Origin: Dactylonectria macrodidyma
Lineage: Eukaryota > Ascomycota > Sordariomycetes > Hypocreales > Nectriaceae
Direction: 5' to 3'
NCBI GenBank assembly: GCA_020744425.1
Contig: JAGMUV010000038.1
Location: forward strand, 62,001-126,000
Length of the DNA stretch: 64,000 bases
A model generated the notes under the pieces. It did not search any database, had not been told where the DNA came from, and saw nothing but the letters and a program-made list of their open reading frames with translations. The translations under genes and the position numbers were made by a program. Below, piece after piece: positions 12,628 through 24,031 of this stretch. Each line of letters starts with the position of its first letter. Within the stretch, counting starts at the first letter, position 1.

Positions 12628-12940
12628 TACTCAATCAACGAGGCCATATCGAGACCTGTCGAATTGGGGAGATGAATTGAACGCGTGGCACTGGTACAGT
12701 ACGAAGTAAACAAACAATTCTAAATAAACACAAGCTGCCAGCACTCCGCGTAAGCCTTTCAGGGGCTAGCACCTATTGGCCCCACTCTTTTGGTGCCATC
12801 AGCCAGTTGCGCGTTGTTTTGCGACTGGCCATACAAAATCTGGACCAATCAGATTCTGAGAAACTTATTTATCCCTGTCTGCACCAAGCCCTCATTATTC
12901 GGGAAAACTTAAGAACTGATTTAAAGTCAGCCTTCGGCTG

Positions 12941-13481
12941 AATAATATTCTCTCCACAGAAATAACAACGAACCCAGTCTAGGTTTAACTCCAATACAAC
13001 GGAATGGAGATAACCCTTCTTGGAACAGATTGCGGAATTCATTGTTAGGAATAATAAAGAAGGATTAAGTTAAATTATTTGCGTATGCAAAATTTTTCAT
13101 ATTAAATACAGAGAATATTAGCACTAATGACTGTCACATATCGGGATATCGGATCTCAACGGCTATTGCGGAAGTGAAGCTTTTCCTTCTATCATCATAG
13201 GCGTCCATCGCCACCTGCCTCGTCACCAGCCTCGTCACCGGCCTCGTCACCAGCCTAGCATTTCCTTCATTCAGGTCAATAGCTAGATAAAGCCAAAGAC
13301 CCCGAAGCATTCGGAGCCTCTCGGCTGTCCGAGGTCATCCGAGGTCATCATCACTTTCTTCGTCTATAAGACTGACCCAAAGACCCTCGTTAGATAGGAA
13401 GAATATCAAGAGCTTCTCACATATATGATCATTTCCATCTGCTAGATGCAACATGACTCATCACCTGTAATCCTAGACTAG
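12941..13481. other. AT-rich spacer with a 3-copy 12-bp repeat
   Basis: No gene is seen. Three tandem copies of GCCTCGTCACCA (middle copy ending in G) occupy 13217-13252. The rest is AT-rich and unremarkable. Confidence 0.5.
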
Positions 13482-14220
13482 TTACTCTTCGGGTTGTGTG
13501 GAGCTAAGTTCCTCTTGGATCTTAGCTCTTTCAATTAGATCTGCTCCAAATGCACGTAGTTGATCAGGTGTAGACTCCTTCACGATTTTCTCTATTATGG
13601 ATCGAGATAACTGTGTTTCTTTTGGCCGATCTAATTTATTCTTATTAGTATTTATTATATAAAGAAAGGTTCAATAACTTACCATGATATGAACATCGAA
13701 TTCCTCTCGATGAATATGTGCAGTTCGCACATGCGCCAGCAGCAATATCACTCTTAGTGATACACCCTTCAAAAATGCCATTTCCTCTTGCACATTGCAT
13801 ACAGGAAGGTGTGCGTAAAGTCCCATAAATATAGATGAGTAGTGCATTAATATTCTGTGTACGGGTTAGGTCAAGGCCAGTTGATGAAGACCGCCCTTGT
13901 CTAGCTCGTGTATTCAGCTGTAAAAGACGGCTCTCTGTTGCCTGCTCTTGACATCTTATCACCTTTGCAGGCCGTAGCAATTGCGCCTTTGTAAGAGCCC
14001 ATGACGTGAGTGCAGCTTTGTTTGATGGCTGCTTGGCAGTTGCGGAGTTAATTGGAGGTGATATATGTAATACAGTTGGTGTTTTTGCTGATATGTATGG
14101 ATGGAGAATGTGACAGGGAAAAGATGACGTGTACAGGAGGAAAAATTGTTGTATGACCTTGTATATGGAATATTCATCTTGCTTTAATTGAATATTCATG
14201 TAATTGGGGTTTTCAGGCAT
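13482..14220 (-). pseudogene. DUF3716-like Cys-rich protein, probably frameshifted
   Basis: From ATG 14218-14220 the frame encodes about 180 residues ending in a zinc-type cysteine pattern: CMQCARGNGIFEGC, then CANCTYSSRGIRCSYH. This matches the DUF3716 pattern of fungi. A strong intron lies at 13632-13683 (GTAAGT, TACTAAT branch, TTAG). Downstream sequence encodes a well-formed helix (EKIVKESTPDQLRAFGADLIE) ending at TAA 13482-13484, but normal splicing enters a different frame. The mismatch falls at a run of five A (minus strand) at 13620-13624. Either one base was gained there, breaking the gene, or the protein ends early in the other frame. Function is unknown. Confidence 0.55.
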
Positions 14221-14231
14221 ATGTAGATACG

Positions 14232-14947
14232 CTAGGGTGGCTCTAATGATGAAATTTTTTGGAAAAGGGGTTTTGAGACAGTGAGCCCTACAGTCAACCG
14301 TAGTAGGATGTATTTAATGTTCTTTTGAATGAAAAAAGCAAAATGTGGCTTACACGCTAGCAAAGACTTTTGACATAGTCCTCCGTACAAGGTATCGAAA
14401 CCAGCCACAATGAGTAAGCTATCACATCCCCTTTCCCTTTGAGTGGCCCTCTGGAGACGATTAGTCGCCGTTTCAAAAGTCTTTTCCAAGCGCTAGCAAT
14501 GCTAAGGAGTAGGGGGAGTAAGCTAATCCTAATTTAGTATGGAGCTATTCCTGCCAACGACTCATTTCCACACGCTTCGTGTGTCATCCTCTCACTCGTT
14601 GCTTTTCTCAACTTCACGCCCTGACGCCATCTTTGTCTTCCCCCGGATTCTACTGCTCGGCGCGCATTCTGCACATTCCTTCCTTCCATCGCCACTTCTT
14701 CCCGGCATTGCAGACTTTCACTTCGTCTGAATGGTCCAGCTGAGCTTGCCCGCTCAGTCGCCCCCAAAGGTCACAGCAGTCTCAAGGCCATAGAGTTGTA
14801 GGCTTGGACCAGGCACAGGTGGTTCTGCCCTTACCCACGCACTCTTGATGGCATTGGACCTAGGGCTGGTCTACCACTCCATCCCTCGTCTCACAGCACC
14901 CCTCAGTTGCGCATGCTTTCCCGTCCATCTGTGCTTCCAGTGCCGTG
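14232..14947. other. Intergenic, probable 5' region of the coiled-coil gene
   Basis: No gene is recognised. The stretch from 14540 to 14940 is pyrimidine-rich, with many TCTTCC/CTTTC tracts, typical of filamentous fungal promoters and leaders. Confidence 0.45.
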
Positions 14948-17206
14948 ATGGCAGGCCAGAATAGGCGCCCCGACCTTCCCCGTCAACTCAATTCTAGCGA
15001 CCGAAGCTACGACCGACGTGACGACCGCCGTGACGATCGCCGCGAAGAACGCGAACGACCCTGCGAAGGTCGCAGCCCAATTCATAGTCAAAGCTCCCCG
15101 TATGATTCATTTCCCCGTCGAAGCTCAAACTTTCGACGAGATCGAGGTGGGTCGCGAGATCGAGATCGAGGTCGCGACAGGGACGTGCCCTCAAATGCAC
15201 CCCTCGGGCTGTCAAACAAATCCTTCAGTAGTGGGCCAAGACCACCTTGGGCGACACCCTCAAAGTTTGGCAAGGTTGCGGAACAGGCAGGGCCGGAAAT
15301 ACAGAAAACAACCAAGCCGAGCCCACAAGGTACCACCAAAAATGCCGTCATCAATCCTCTCACGAAGTTGGTATGTGAGAGGGTTTCTTGGATGCAGAAG
15401 AAAGAGGCGGCAGAAAAGAGACTGGCGAAGTTGCGTGACGACCATGTGCGATCGGCTGTCAGACATGTGGACTTTCCGTCTGTCTCGGTTACGTTCCAGG
15501 AACAGACAAAGAAGGCCACGAGTGATGTGGCCATGTGCAACGATTCGATCAAGAAAGTAGATGAGCAGCTGCAGTCCCAGTTTGGCCAGTTGTCTACAAA
15601 CCAAGTGCTGTCGAATCTAGCTGGCCAAAAACACTCTCAGCTGGACCCAGCTAAGGGCGAGCCAACCAAAAGCCAACCCCCAGATCGTGAGAAAAGCCCG
15701 AAACAGCCAGCAACATTCGCCTCTGAATCCCTCACTCTTCACCTAGATCAGAAGATCAATGAATTCAAACGAAAGTTTGACAGTGATTTACAGGATCTGA
15801 AGGATCAGGTTGAAGCTACTCGCCAAGAAAAAGAAGGCCTCGAACTTGAGAACACAAATCTAAAAAAGAGTCAAGACGAAATGACCAGGGAAATCCAGCA
15901 ATTGCAAGACAAATTCAAGATCCTGGAACAGAAGAGCGTAGCCGGTCTCGCTACCGCAAGCATACAATTAACAGCAATGAACGAGCAGGTAAATAAAAAG
16001 TTCGCCGACTTGAACACCAAGTATCAACCCAAATCTCAACCTCAACCCGACCTCAAGCTTCCACCCAAAGCTGAGCCTGGTGTATCTGAAGCTCAATTCA
16101 ACGACGTTGTCAGGTCACAAAATGCCAAAATCGCAACCTTCAGCATTAAAATAAACTCTGCACTCTCGAGCATTACAAAGTATGATGAGCAGTTTTCAGG
16201 CCAATTTGGGGAGCTGAGGAAGTCAAGTCGTCAAATGGATAAGAAAATTCCTGACATATCGCAATTGAATACTTCGGTTTCGGATCACGCAAGACGCATC
16301 TCAGACCAGAAGACGATGCTGGACAAAATGGTGGCACATTTGTCCTCATTACAATCACTTGTATCAGAAATCCCTCTTGACAAGCTAAAACCTCTGCTTG
16401 ATGACGTTCCGGCCATCCAGAAACGTCTGAAAGAGGACGATGCCCGCACCGCCGATTTCATGACCAAGGACCGAGTGTACGACATGTTGAAATCGGAACT
16501 CGCGGGTCCGGCAGAAATGCTGCTAAACGATACTACCAAGAGTCACTCCAACGCCATGACGGAAGACAAAGTCCGCGAGATATTAAAGCAGGAGCTAGCT
16601 GTCACAGCAATAAGATTGCAGGAGATGTTCAGCACTCGCTTAGATGTCATGGCTAACCACTTCGGCGGATTCATTGACAAAGAGAGAGCTGCTAGAGGGA
16701 AGGCAGATGAAAAGCTCAGCGCTCTGTCTGACAGGGTTTCGTCGCTCCAGAAAGAAGCCGATGGAGTCAATTCGCCGACGGACAGTGCCTCGTCATTCCG
16801 GAGAGCATGCGAAGTGGCCAATGTAGCTCAGGCAAAACGAAACCAGCACATGTCGGCCCAGATTTATCAGCACAGCCAGGAAGTTGAGGGGCACAGAAAT
16901 ACCCTCTCAACCCTGACTACACAGATGGAGGAGCTTCGTGACGAGCTCAGAAAGGGATACGAAGGCCACCAGATGCAGATCATGCACTTGAGCTCTAGTG
17001 TGTTCAACACGAGACGGATGTACAACGACATTGTGGCGCATATCAACGCGACGACCCCGACAGGACATAATCTCAGTATTCAAATAAGGGCGCTTTCGGG
17101 TCGACTAGACGCGCTGGAGAACAAAGAGGGTCGAGAGGATGAGGGCGGCGTAAAAAAACGCAAGGCGCCTAATGGGAACGCGGTGTTGATTCACAATGGC
17201 CGTTGA
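14948..17206 (+). CDS. Large coiled-coil protein with Arg/Asp-rich head
   Basis: A single uninterrupted frame of 752 residues starts at the ATG at 14948. The first 90 residues are dense in Arg-Asp and Arg-Glu pairs (DRRDDRRDDRREERER, SRDRDRGRDRD), resembling RD/RS-type low-complexity tails that bind RNA or form condensates. Residues 140-180 are basic and helical. From about 250 to 700 the sequence is heptad-rich, with long Glu/Lys/Gln runs such as KINEFKRKFDSDLQDLKDQV, predicting extended coiled coils. The C-terminus has a basic KKRK patch that could act as a nuclear signal. No catalytic domain or signal peptide is visible. No intron is needed. I do not recognise a named family; a structural or scaffold role is inference from composition only. 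Confidence 0.8.
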   Translation: MAGQNRRPDLPRQLNSSDRSYDRRDDRRDDRREERERPCEGRSPIHSQSSPYDSFPRRSSNFRRDRGGSRDRDRGRDRDVPSNAPLGLSNKSFSSGPRPPWATPSKFGKVAEQAGPEIQKTTKPSPQGTTKNAVINPLTKLVCERVSWMQKKEAAEKRLAKLRDDHVRSAVRHVDFPSVSVTFQEQTKKATSDVAMCNDSIKKVDEQLQSQFGQLSTNQVLSNLAGQKHSQLDPAKGEPTKSQPPDREKSPKQPATFASESLTLHLDQKINEFKRKFDSDLQDLKDQVEATRQEKEGLELENTNLKKSQDEMTREIQQLQDKFKILEQKSVAGLATASIQLTAMNEQVNKKFADLNTKYQPKSQPQPDLKLPPKAEPGVSEAQFNDVVRSQNAKIATFSIKINSALSSITKYDEQFSGQFGELRKSSRQMDKKIPDISQLNTSVSDHARRISDQKTMLDKMVAHLSSLQSLVSEIPLDKLKPLLDDVPAIQKRLKEDDARTADFMTKDRVYDMLKSELAGPAEMLLNDTTKSHSNAMTEDKVREILKQELAVTAIRLQEMFSTRLDVMANHFGGFIDKERAARGKADEKLSALSDRVSSLQKEADGVNSPTDSASSFRRACEVANVAQAKRNQHMSAQIYQHSQEVEGHRNTLSTLTTQMEELRDELRKGYEGHQMQIMHLSSSVFNTRRMYNDIVAHINATTPTGHNLSIQIRALSGRLDALENKEGREDEGGVKKRKAPNGNAVLIHNGR

Positions 17207-17576
17207 GTTGGGAAGCTTAGGGTGTATACCCGGCTTGTCCTGGAGACGGAGCTAGGAGACTTGCTCCAGCGGTAGTATATCTGAGGATGCAAGCAGGTCT
17301 TGATGTATACGACAGAGAGCTTGGGTCGGCGTTGATTTGGCAGCGAGCGTCTTTCTCAATGGCTTCATCCCTGCAAAGAGCAACCGGGGAACGATAATAG
17401 ATGGGTGGACTCGTGGGCACTTAGGCGCCTAGGGTGTTGGTAGGACTAACAGGAGTTTTGCATTTCGATGGTTTGTGGCCCTTGTATACGGATACGGATG
17501 GTGAAGGTGACACGATGAGAGTCTCACGAAACGAGTTGTGCAACGAAGAGTGTGGTCCGAAGAGATTGTATTTTCG
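17207..17576. other. Intergenic downstream of the coiled-coil gene
   Basis: No coding sequence or repeat is recognised; presumably 3' UTR and spacer between convergent genes. Confidence 0.4.
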
Positions 17577-18905
17577 CTAGATGTACCCGATTTTGCAGTG
17601 CCTGACTGCCGGCCTTTGTTGGAGACGCAGAACAGGATCGTTTGCTGGGAGGTAGGGAGCGTCAGTATGACCAGACGACCGCTTCTGACTAGCGGCGCTT
17701 ATGCTGCGGCCTTTCAGGGGAGCACCGGCTGTGATGCTGCTTGGCGGCATCGAGCGTTCCGGACGGTGGTTCGCGGCTCTCGTGACGTCCAACCCCCCTC
17801 GAACGTTGCTCCGAATGTCGTCGTCTGTCTCATGGATCCGAACCGTCTCGTGGTGATAATACTGAGCCACATTTACGACACCATTGGCAGTCACCTCACG
17901 CAACAAGTCGCCTTCCTCGTCGCGTTCCGAGTCAAACGCCCATACCCTCATGATAGATCCGCATATGGGAAAGCCCAAGACGAAACGGCGAGTGTCCTTA
18001 ACAGCGAGCACTTCCCTCGCGTACCTCTCGAGATTAAGCCACCTACGAGGCTTTATCGGCAGATCAGTTACTCTTGAGCTCTCCTGGCACGAGGATCAGA
18101 GACCAGTGGCACCTCGAGTCTTTCCTAGCGTCAGGGTCATTTACAAACCCAACGTCCATCTTCCGTTTCCCTATAGAAGCATCAATTGGTTCGTTGGGTT
18201 TTGCTGGTGGTCTCTGTTGACGTGTCTGGGTTGACTAGTTTCCCTCTGCAAATGCCGCCAGCTTCTCGCTGAAGTCCGCAAACCAGCTCAGCACATGACC
18301 CTGCTTCGCATCTTCGGGCCATCCGCTCCAGCCGTCATCAAAGAATGGGTTACTACCTTCCTCACACTGCTGAAAGAACGCCTCGAATGCCGTCTCAAGG
18401 TCAGCCACGTCTCCGAAGTATGTCTTGTGGAAGTTGCGGAGCCCGACGTACATAAGGCCTAGCTCCTCTTTAAGTACGTCATCCACATATTTGCGATGTT
18501 AGGACGAGTTCGCGAAGTTGCTGGTATTGCGCAGCCATGTGGTTTGTTGGATGGAAGAGGCTACCGGTCGGGGGGCGGTGTAGATTCGGTAACGGCGTTG
18601 TAGACTTGATCCCAGATGAGGGCATCGTCTGCTTCGTCGGCGAGGGCTGACTTCAGGAGAGGTTTGACGTGGTCGAGGTCGAAGTCGGCAGAGGCGACTG
18701 CAGAAATGATTGTCAGGAAATCGCTTCGGAGGGTATCACGCCCTGTCTTCGAAGTTAAAAGGCGGGTGGCAGGGAGAATTTGGGGTGCTGATAGACGAGA
18801 CGCATGATCCTGAGCATCTGCATACCGGTAAGAGGGCCACCCTGAAACGAGGCTGGCTGGCAAACCCACCTTTTTGGTCAAGCGGATCCAACGCGTCACG
18901 TACAC
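17577..18905 (-). pseudogene. FunK1-type fungal protein kinase, internally deleted pseudogene
   Basis: Read on the minus strand, the pieces follow FunK1 order: ILPATRLL and SDFLTIISAVASADFDLD (18.9-18.6 kb), LKEELGLMYVGLRNFHKTYF and DGWSGWPEDA (18.5-18.2 kb), then YAREVLAVKDTRRFVLGF and EEGDLLREVTANGVVNVAQY with NVRGGLDVTRAANHRPERSM (18.0-17.6 kb). Stops interrupt at 18499-18501, at 18235-18237 and again near 18075, where the frame also shifts. The segment between the N-terminal lobe (MRVWAFD) and the kinase-side block (ERDEEGDLL) has been deleted, and the catalytic HRD and DxD part is absent. FunK1 proteins are a lineage-specific fungal kinase family of unclear role. This copy cannot encode a kinase. 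Confidence 0.85.
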
Positions 18906-20647
18906 GCGAGATGCCTCTGCCTTTGCAGGTCGACGTTGAACAAAGAGCGGAAGGTTTCAAGGCCGTTTCCAATAGGATTGTCCTCAGTAACCCTCGATCG
19001 GGCTCGGTCCGCCATGGCAGGCCCAGTCTCCGCGGTTTGTGTTGCGTGAAAGACGCAGGGAACCGTGTTTCATGGCATTGGAACCCCTGCACAGCCACAC
19101 TGTCACCGACCCGCACAGCCACACCTCGAGATTACCTCGGCATTCCATCTGGGCGACACCAAGTCTGACGTACACGACCGGTACATGGACCAACTCCGGG
19201 GTTGCTGATGCCCTTGTGCCCATGCCGGTTGCCATGCTGTTCTAACCGAGATTTGCAGGAACATTCTCAGATCACGGCTGGCCTACCGAGCTTCGGCAGA
19301 TTCTAGCACTGATAGACAGCGAGATCAAAGGCAAGATGACGGAACCTGACTCGACACGAAGTCACACTAGGCTGCTCGGTCGCCACTCTGCCAACGAACT
19401 CTACGACTCCTCCATCCAGAAGAGGCTCTCCACTTTTCCTTAACCATTTTAGTGACGCCAAGCTTTTTCCAATCGCCTACGCTTTACTTTACGCTGATGA
19501 TCGGAGCGTGACCCTGTCGCGCATTCTGGTGGCGCTGGTTTTGGGCCGACATGATCCAAGACCCAATCAATCGTGGAATAACAGTAGAGGAATCGAATAA
19601 GGTTTTTCAATCAACCGTACAGTAAGTCGTTGGGGATGAAAACGTCTTTTAAGATGCCCTCTCCAGATTAATTTGTACGAAATGTCTCCGCACAAGCCTA
19701 AAAATTTGACACGGCCATAGTCCCCATAGAAGCTCGGGAGATTAGCGGTACGTTGGTTTACTTCAGAAGGCTAGGTGACCTTATGAAGGGTTATGTACCT
19801 TGATGTAGAACGCTAACAGCCCCGACTTCTAGTGCCTCAAAAAGTATGTGAGAGCTCTTGTACCTCGTCTTACTCTCCTTTTCGTTGGTTCGAATCCCTG
19901 TTACTAGCGTAAGTGTAGGCTTACCACGGTCAAAGGGTTAGAGCGGTTTGCTGTCTTTAGGCACGATCACTATTGGCTGAGCTTGCGGAGGTAAAGAGAC
20001 CAATGGGAATTGTCACGTGAGTAAAGTAGCATGCGAGGCGGGTGTAGTGCGGCTAATCCCCGCCTTGGAATGGCACGAGTCCAGTAACATCAGGACCGGT
20101 GTCATCAGTCCCGTCCCCAGCGGCAATTTTGATCTTTGAGAGCGAGCTTGGAAAACCATTGAAGCATCTAGCACCTGACCATGCCGTCTCCTCATTCTTG
20201 CAAGCGGTGGGGCCACATCCAAGGCTGGGCAGCAAATAACAACAGACGAACAAGTCGTGCCCGAGGATGAGGATATTGACTGGATTTACGACTCTGAGGA
20301 TCATATGTCCAAGTTTTGTATGTCCAAGGGTCATTTTTCCAAGTATCACGTCTCTCAGCACCACATGCACCAAAACGCTCCGAATTTATTATCAGCGCCG
20401 CACATATTTTTTTCCTAGATCATAGTCATTCACTGTGCCTCATAGCTACGTTAATACCGTAAATGAACTCGTGCTTCAGCTAGTCCTTGTTAACTTGTCG
20501 AATGACTCAGAGCGGGGTAGTCTCGACAACTTTGCCTCCAATCACATGATCGCAACATAATTAAGATGTCAACAGCGTAGCTTTGTGGCCATCCCCAACA
20601 CTACGCCCCACAAACCCTAGAAACGCCCATTGAAATTCACCAGAAGA
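18906..20647. other. Gene-poor interval, 1.7 kb
   Basis: Open frames here are short, overlap on several strands and have no motif. A perfect RNA polymerase III B-box-like GGTTCGAATCC occurs near 19893, but no convincing tRNA fold surrounds it. Confidence 0.45.
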
Positions 20648-21664
20648 ATGAATCGGGCGAACCAGCTGATGGATATCTTCGCTGATGCGCAGATATGCTG
20701 CCGATCCTTGCTCGAGATACTTGGAAACATGCGAGGAAGATGGGCCAAGCAGGTTGGCAAATGTCTGACGCAGGGTAATCAAGTTCTTGAATTTCTTATC
20801 GAGCGGACGGCATCGAGCCAGTTTCAAGAACTAGAAGTTCCAATCCGAGAATACACCGCCGCTTGTGCCGCTCTCAAAGTGTGTCTCCCCACTTCCGGTC
20901 CACCCTCGTGGGATCAGAAGTGTATGGGCATGTCACTTTTCGAGGTTGACAGTCTACTCGCTTGTTACATTAGAGCGAGCCACTTTTACGTCGTCTGGTA
21001 TGTCGACAAGCCTTTCCCTTAGCAGCGCTGATACTTTTTCAGTTATTACGGTGCTGGACCAGTGTTAGACCACACAGATGGCCTCTATAAGGAACTTGAG
21101 GGCATCACATTCGATCTTGAGGATGTCAGAGAGATGATTGCGAACTCTGACGGGCCCACTCCACAGCATGAACCTCAGAAAGCTGGGATTGAAGAACTCC
21201 TCAAGCTTTGTAAGGAGCTCAAGAGAGCATGGGACTCCCTAGAGCTAGAAGAAAACGACTTGGTGCCGTGGATATGGGTGGCTCGTAAAGCCCATGAAGA
21301 CCTTTGTTGCACCCTCGGAAAATTTGAAGCGAACGCCATAGCAGCGGACATCGTACAGAAGATGCACCAATTCGGCCATACCATCTCTTGCTTGGGTAAG
21401 AAAGAGATGACAAGGACAAATGATATAGAAGGTCACATTCAACATTATAGTCGACTTTGTCGGGCGATTGACAAAGAGATGCAGCGATACCTTCATATTC
21501 CATTGAGGAATGATAACATGCAAAGTTGGTGGATAGCCTCACCCTTGCCGTCAGACTTGATTGCACAACAGAAGCTCATTCTAGTGATGGCTGGTATCCT
21601 ACAGGACGAAAGGGAACTTCAAGACCTGATCTATTACTTTCAACGCAAGTTCGTAGCTAAGTGA
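20648..21664 (+). CDS. Hypothetical protein, two exons
   Basis: Exons 20648-20997 and 21043-21664 join across a 45-bp GT..AG intron (GTATGT..TTCAG) to give 323 residues. The splice restores a clean frame (VVCYYGAGPVLDHTDG). The protein is helical, Leu- and Glu-rich, with several Cys and Trp and no signal peptide or membrane segment. I do not recognise a family. The well-formed intron and the continuity of both exons support a real gene. Neighbours give no functional clue: a dead kinase lies upstream and a gene-poor stretch downstream. Confidence 0.6.
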
Positions 21665-24031
21665 AGCACGATTGGGTACCAGGGCAACCGGGAAGAAGCC
21701 AACCGTGGATAATATTCATTATATAAATAGCAGATTATTAAGTCTACTGCATCGGGATCACCAGCTGACAGATCAACTATACCACTCTATCCCTCCTGTT
21801 ACGACATTAACTGAGCCTGCCCGCACCAAATAGCAATGTTGGCACACGAATAACAGCTACCCTACACACAGGCCAGGGCTATCTGGGGGATCAAAACACA
21901 GCAATTTCACCACGGTCTCTAAAAGCAGTTGCTTGGAAGACCCCCATCGGCTAGGGGAATCGATCTCGGTATGTAAAAGACTGACTTTTGGGCCCTCATT
22001 GGATAGAAAATAAACAAGAGTCTTTCAGCATCATGATCTACCTCTGACTTTGTGATAGCACATATTAGAGGCGATAATTGGTATAGGAAAACGGAAGCTC
22101 TTAGTTAGACTCTTTGTAATATTTCACTCAACTAACATAACATCCACCCACTGTGATATTTGGCTGAAGATGTGTCTGGCGGTTCTGAGTAGAGCCACGG
22201 TGTCAGGGCTAGATGTACAATAGGGAGTGAAGAGGGCAGACGCGTTGCTGGCTAGCAGTAACATAATAGGGGTAGTGGTGTGACTTCAATTGATCTCTGA
22301 CCTCCCTATCTCATAAGGGCCTTACGGCCCTTATATCCTTTACATGACCTATCTCTAGACTTTGTGGCTGAGACCTTCGTTCTGACTTCGAACCTGCTAA
22401 GCTGTGAGATCGCTGCCTCATAGTACCCGGACCCTCGGGCCTCCGGCCCCCCGGTCTGGGGTTATAGCACCAGCGGCCTTAGTCACAGTCTAGCTGCTTC
22501 ATAGCTGCCGCACCTTCGGCGCCACCGGCCTCGCCCTTCCGTTCCGTCACTCGGGCCTCTGACACACGGTCACGCTCCCAGACCCACGTCATCCATCATT
22601 CCTGAGGGAAAAGGATCTGATAAGGTGTAACAATACATCTCCCTCCATCTCTCCGATAACTTGAAGCGAACCAGGGCCGGCCCACACGTCTTTCGCCTGA
22701 ATAGGAGCGGTTTTAGACACCATAAGTTGCACACTGTCGCTTCCTGCTCGTATATTCTGTATCTTATGCGCGTTTCCCGGTTCTATTATTGAACTGATTC
22801 CAAGCTTTGTCATATCTTCGTTTATCGAGAAGGGGTCGGTTGGTTGGGTCGGCAGCACTGGATGAGCCAAGGTGCTAACGCGACTTGGTTCGGAATTTTC
22901 CAGCTGAATGAGCATTGGCAGGAAGGCAGACGAACTCGGCAATTGCAATTGATTTATGAGTTTGCGCAATCTGTGGCGGCTGAATATCGCAATGATAGCG
23001 GTTATTGTTGGGTCGAGATGCATAAAATCACTGGATTTCTCTTCCAAGGAGGGCGGTCTAAGGGTCAGTCTTATAGACAGAACCACCAAATAGAACCGCT
23101 GTTGTTTTTCGGTACCTTATGACCCGTGTGGCCGTCAGCGGCTTCAGCCAACACTGTTTCTCAGATAACCTTTCATAGCCTCAATGGTCAACGGTCTGGA
23201 CGACCCTTTAGCCTTCGGGATGTCTTCTAACCGGCTAACCCTAACCCTAGTCTCTTCTTCCACGGCCGCGATAATGTCCTTCCTGGCCATGGTATGGAGC
23301 ACCGTCACGTCGCCAGAAACCCATTAGCACAGCCCCTAGTTGCGTCTCCATAGGCGTAGGCAGGACGACTGGCACCGACATTGGCAAACATTTCAGCCAG
23401 CTCATCGCCCCAGTGGTGTGGCCGGGGGTGATACTATTGGAGGGCGAGGTATGGCTACGAAACATGTCCAATTCTTCTACTCTGGACGGAGAAAAGAAAA
23501 GCGCGATGGACTTCTCTGTCATCACTTGCTTCACTTGAACTCGACCAAGGACGTCAGTGTCCTCAACCCCCTTGCTAAGGTCGCAACCCAAGGGCAGGAT
23601 GGCGTACTCAGACTCTTCTTCCCATCGCGTGAAGTTTGCCACCGGCCAAATGCACCAAGTGGTCAATCGGCTCCTTGTGTGCGTCCACTGTTAGACGGAA
23701 CAGACAAGGATCTCACATCTATCGCCGACTTCCGCAGTCAAAGGCATACAATTTTATATGCTTTTTACGGACTCTTATTTTCCCAGACGGACTAATAGGC
23801 CCAACAGCTGATCCTGCTATTAGTGGGCTGACCCTGATCCCTGCACTAAGACATCTATTGTATTCAAATTCCTCTATAAAATACGGTCCCTCAGACCGTC
23901 AGCATGTGGCGATCGACGATCAAATCAATCGATTGGTTGATCGATTTCGAAGCCTGGTCTGTCCAAGATTAGGAATGAAAGAGGTGTTGAGATAGGTTTA
24001 ATACGCAGCAGCCTGGAGCATCGGAGCCCAG
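21665..24031. other. Gene-poor interval, 2.4 kb
   Basis: No gene is supported. The block 22310-22560 is GC-rich with short palindromes (GGGCCTTACGGCCC, GGCCTCCGGCC). A two-unit telomere-like CTAACCCTAACCCTAG occurs near 23236 but does not continue. A minus-strand frame at 22589-23089 lacks a good start and motif. Confidence 0.45.

Larger units (their letters stand above)
6837..12940 (-). mobile_element. Non-canonical Helitron (Helitron2/Helentron-like), decayed
   Basis: The coding content is a rolling-circle Rep followed by a PIF1-type helicase, read on the minus strand. The 13-bp sequence CAGCCGAAGGCTG lies at 6881-6893 and its reverse complement at 12928-12940, so the coding region is bounded by inverted copies. 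Beyond the 3'-side copy, 6837-6847 (ACCCCATGCAC) and 6865-6875 form an 11-bp stem with a 17-base loop. Internal inverted repeats at both ends plus a hairpin only at the 3' end is the arrangement described for non-canonical Helitrons. The exact termini were not proven, and the hairpin could instead belong to the adjacent piggyBac end. Confidence 0.7.

Noticed and set aside
19885..19910. GGTTCGAATCC, a perfect pol III B box, suggesting a tRNA gene
   Set aside because: The surrounding bases do not form T, D or acceptor stems, and the upstream A-box match is poor.
22589..23089. Minus-strand frame of 166 codons
   Set aside because: It has no ATG near the start, no motif and no supporting splice sites; likely chance.
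23230..23255. CTAACCCTAACCCTAG, a telomere-like repeat
   Set aside because: There are only two units, with no extension or degenerate array; it is not evidence for an internal telomere.
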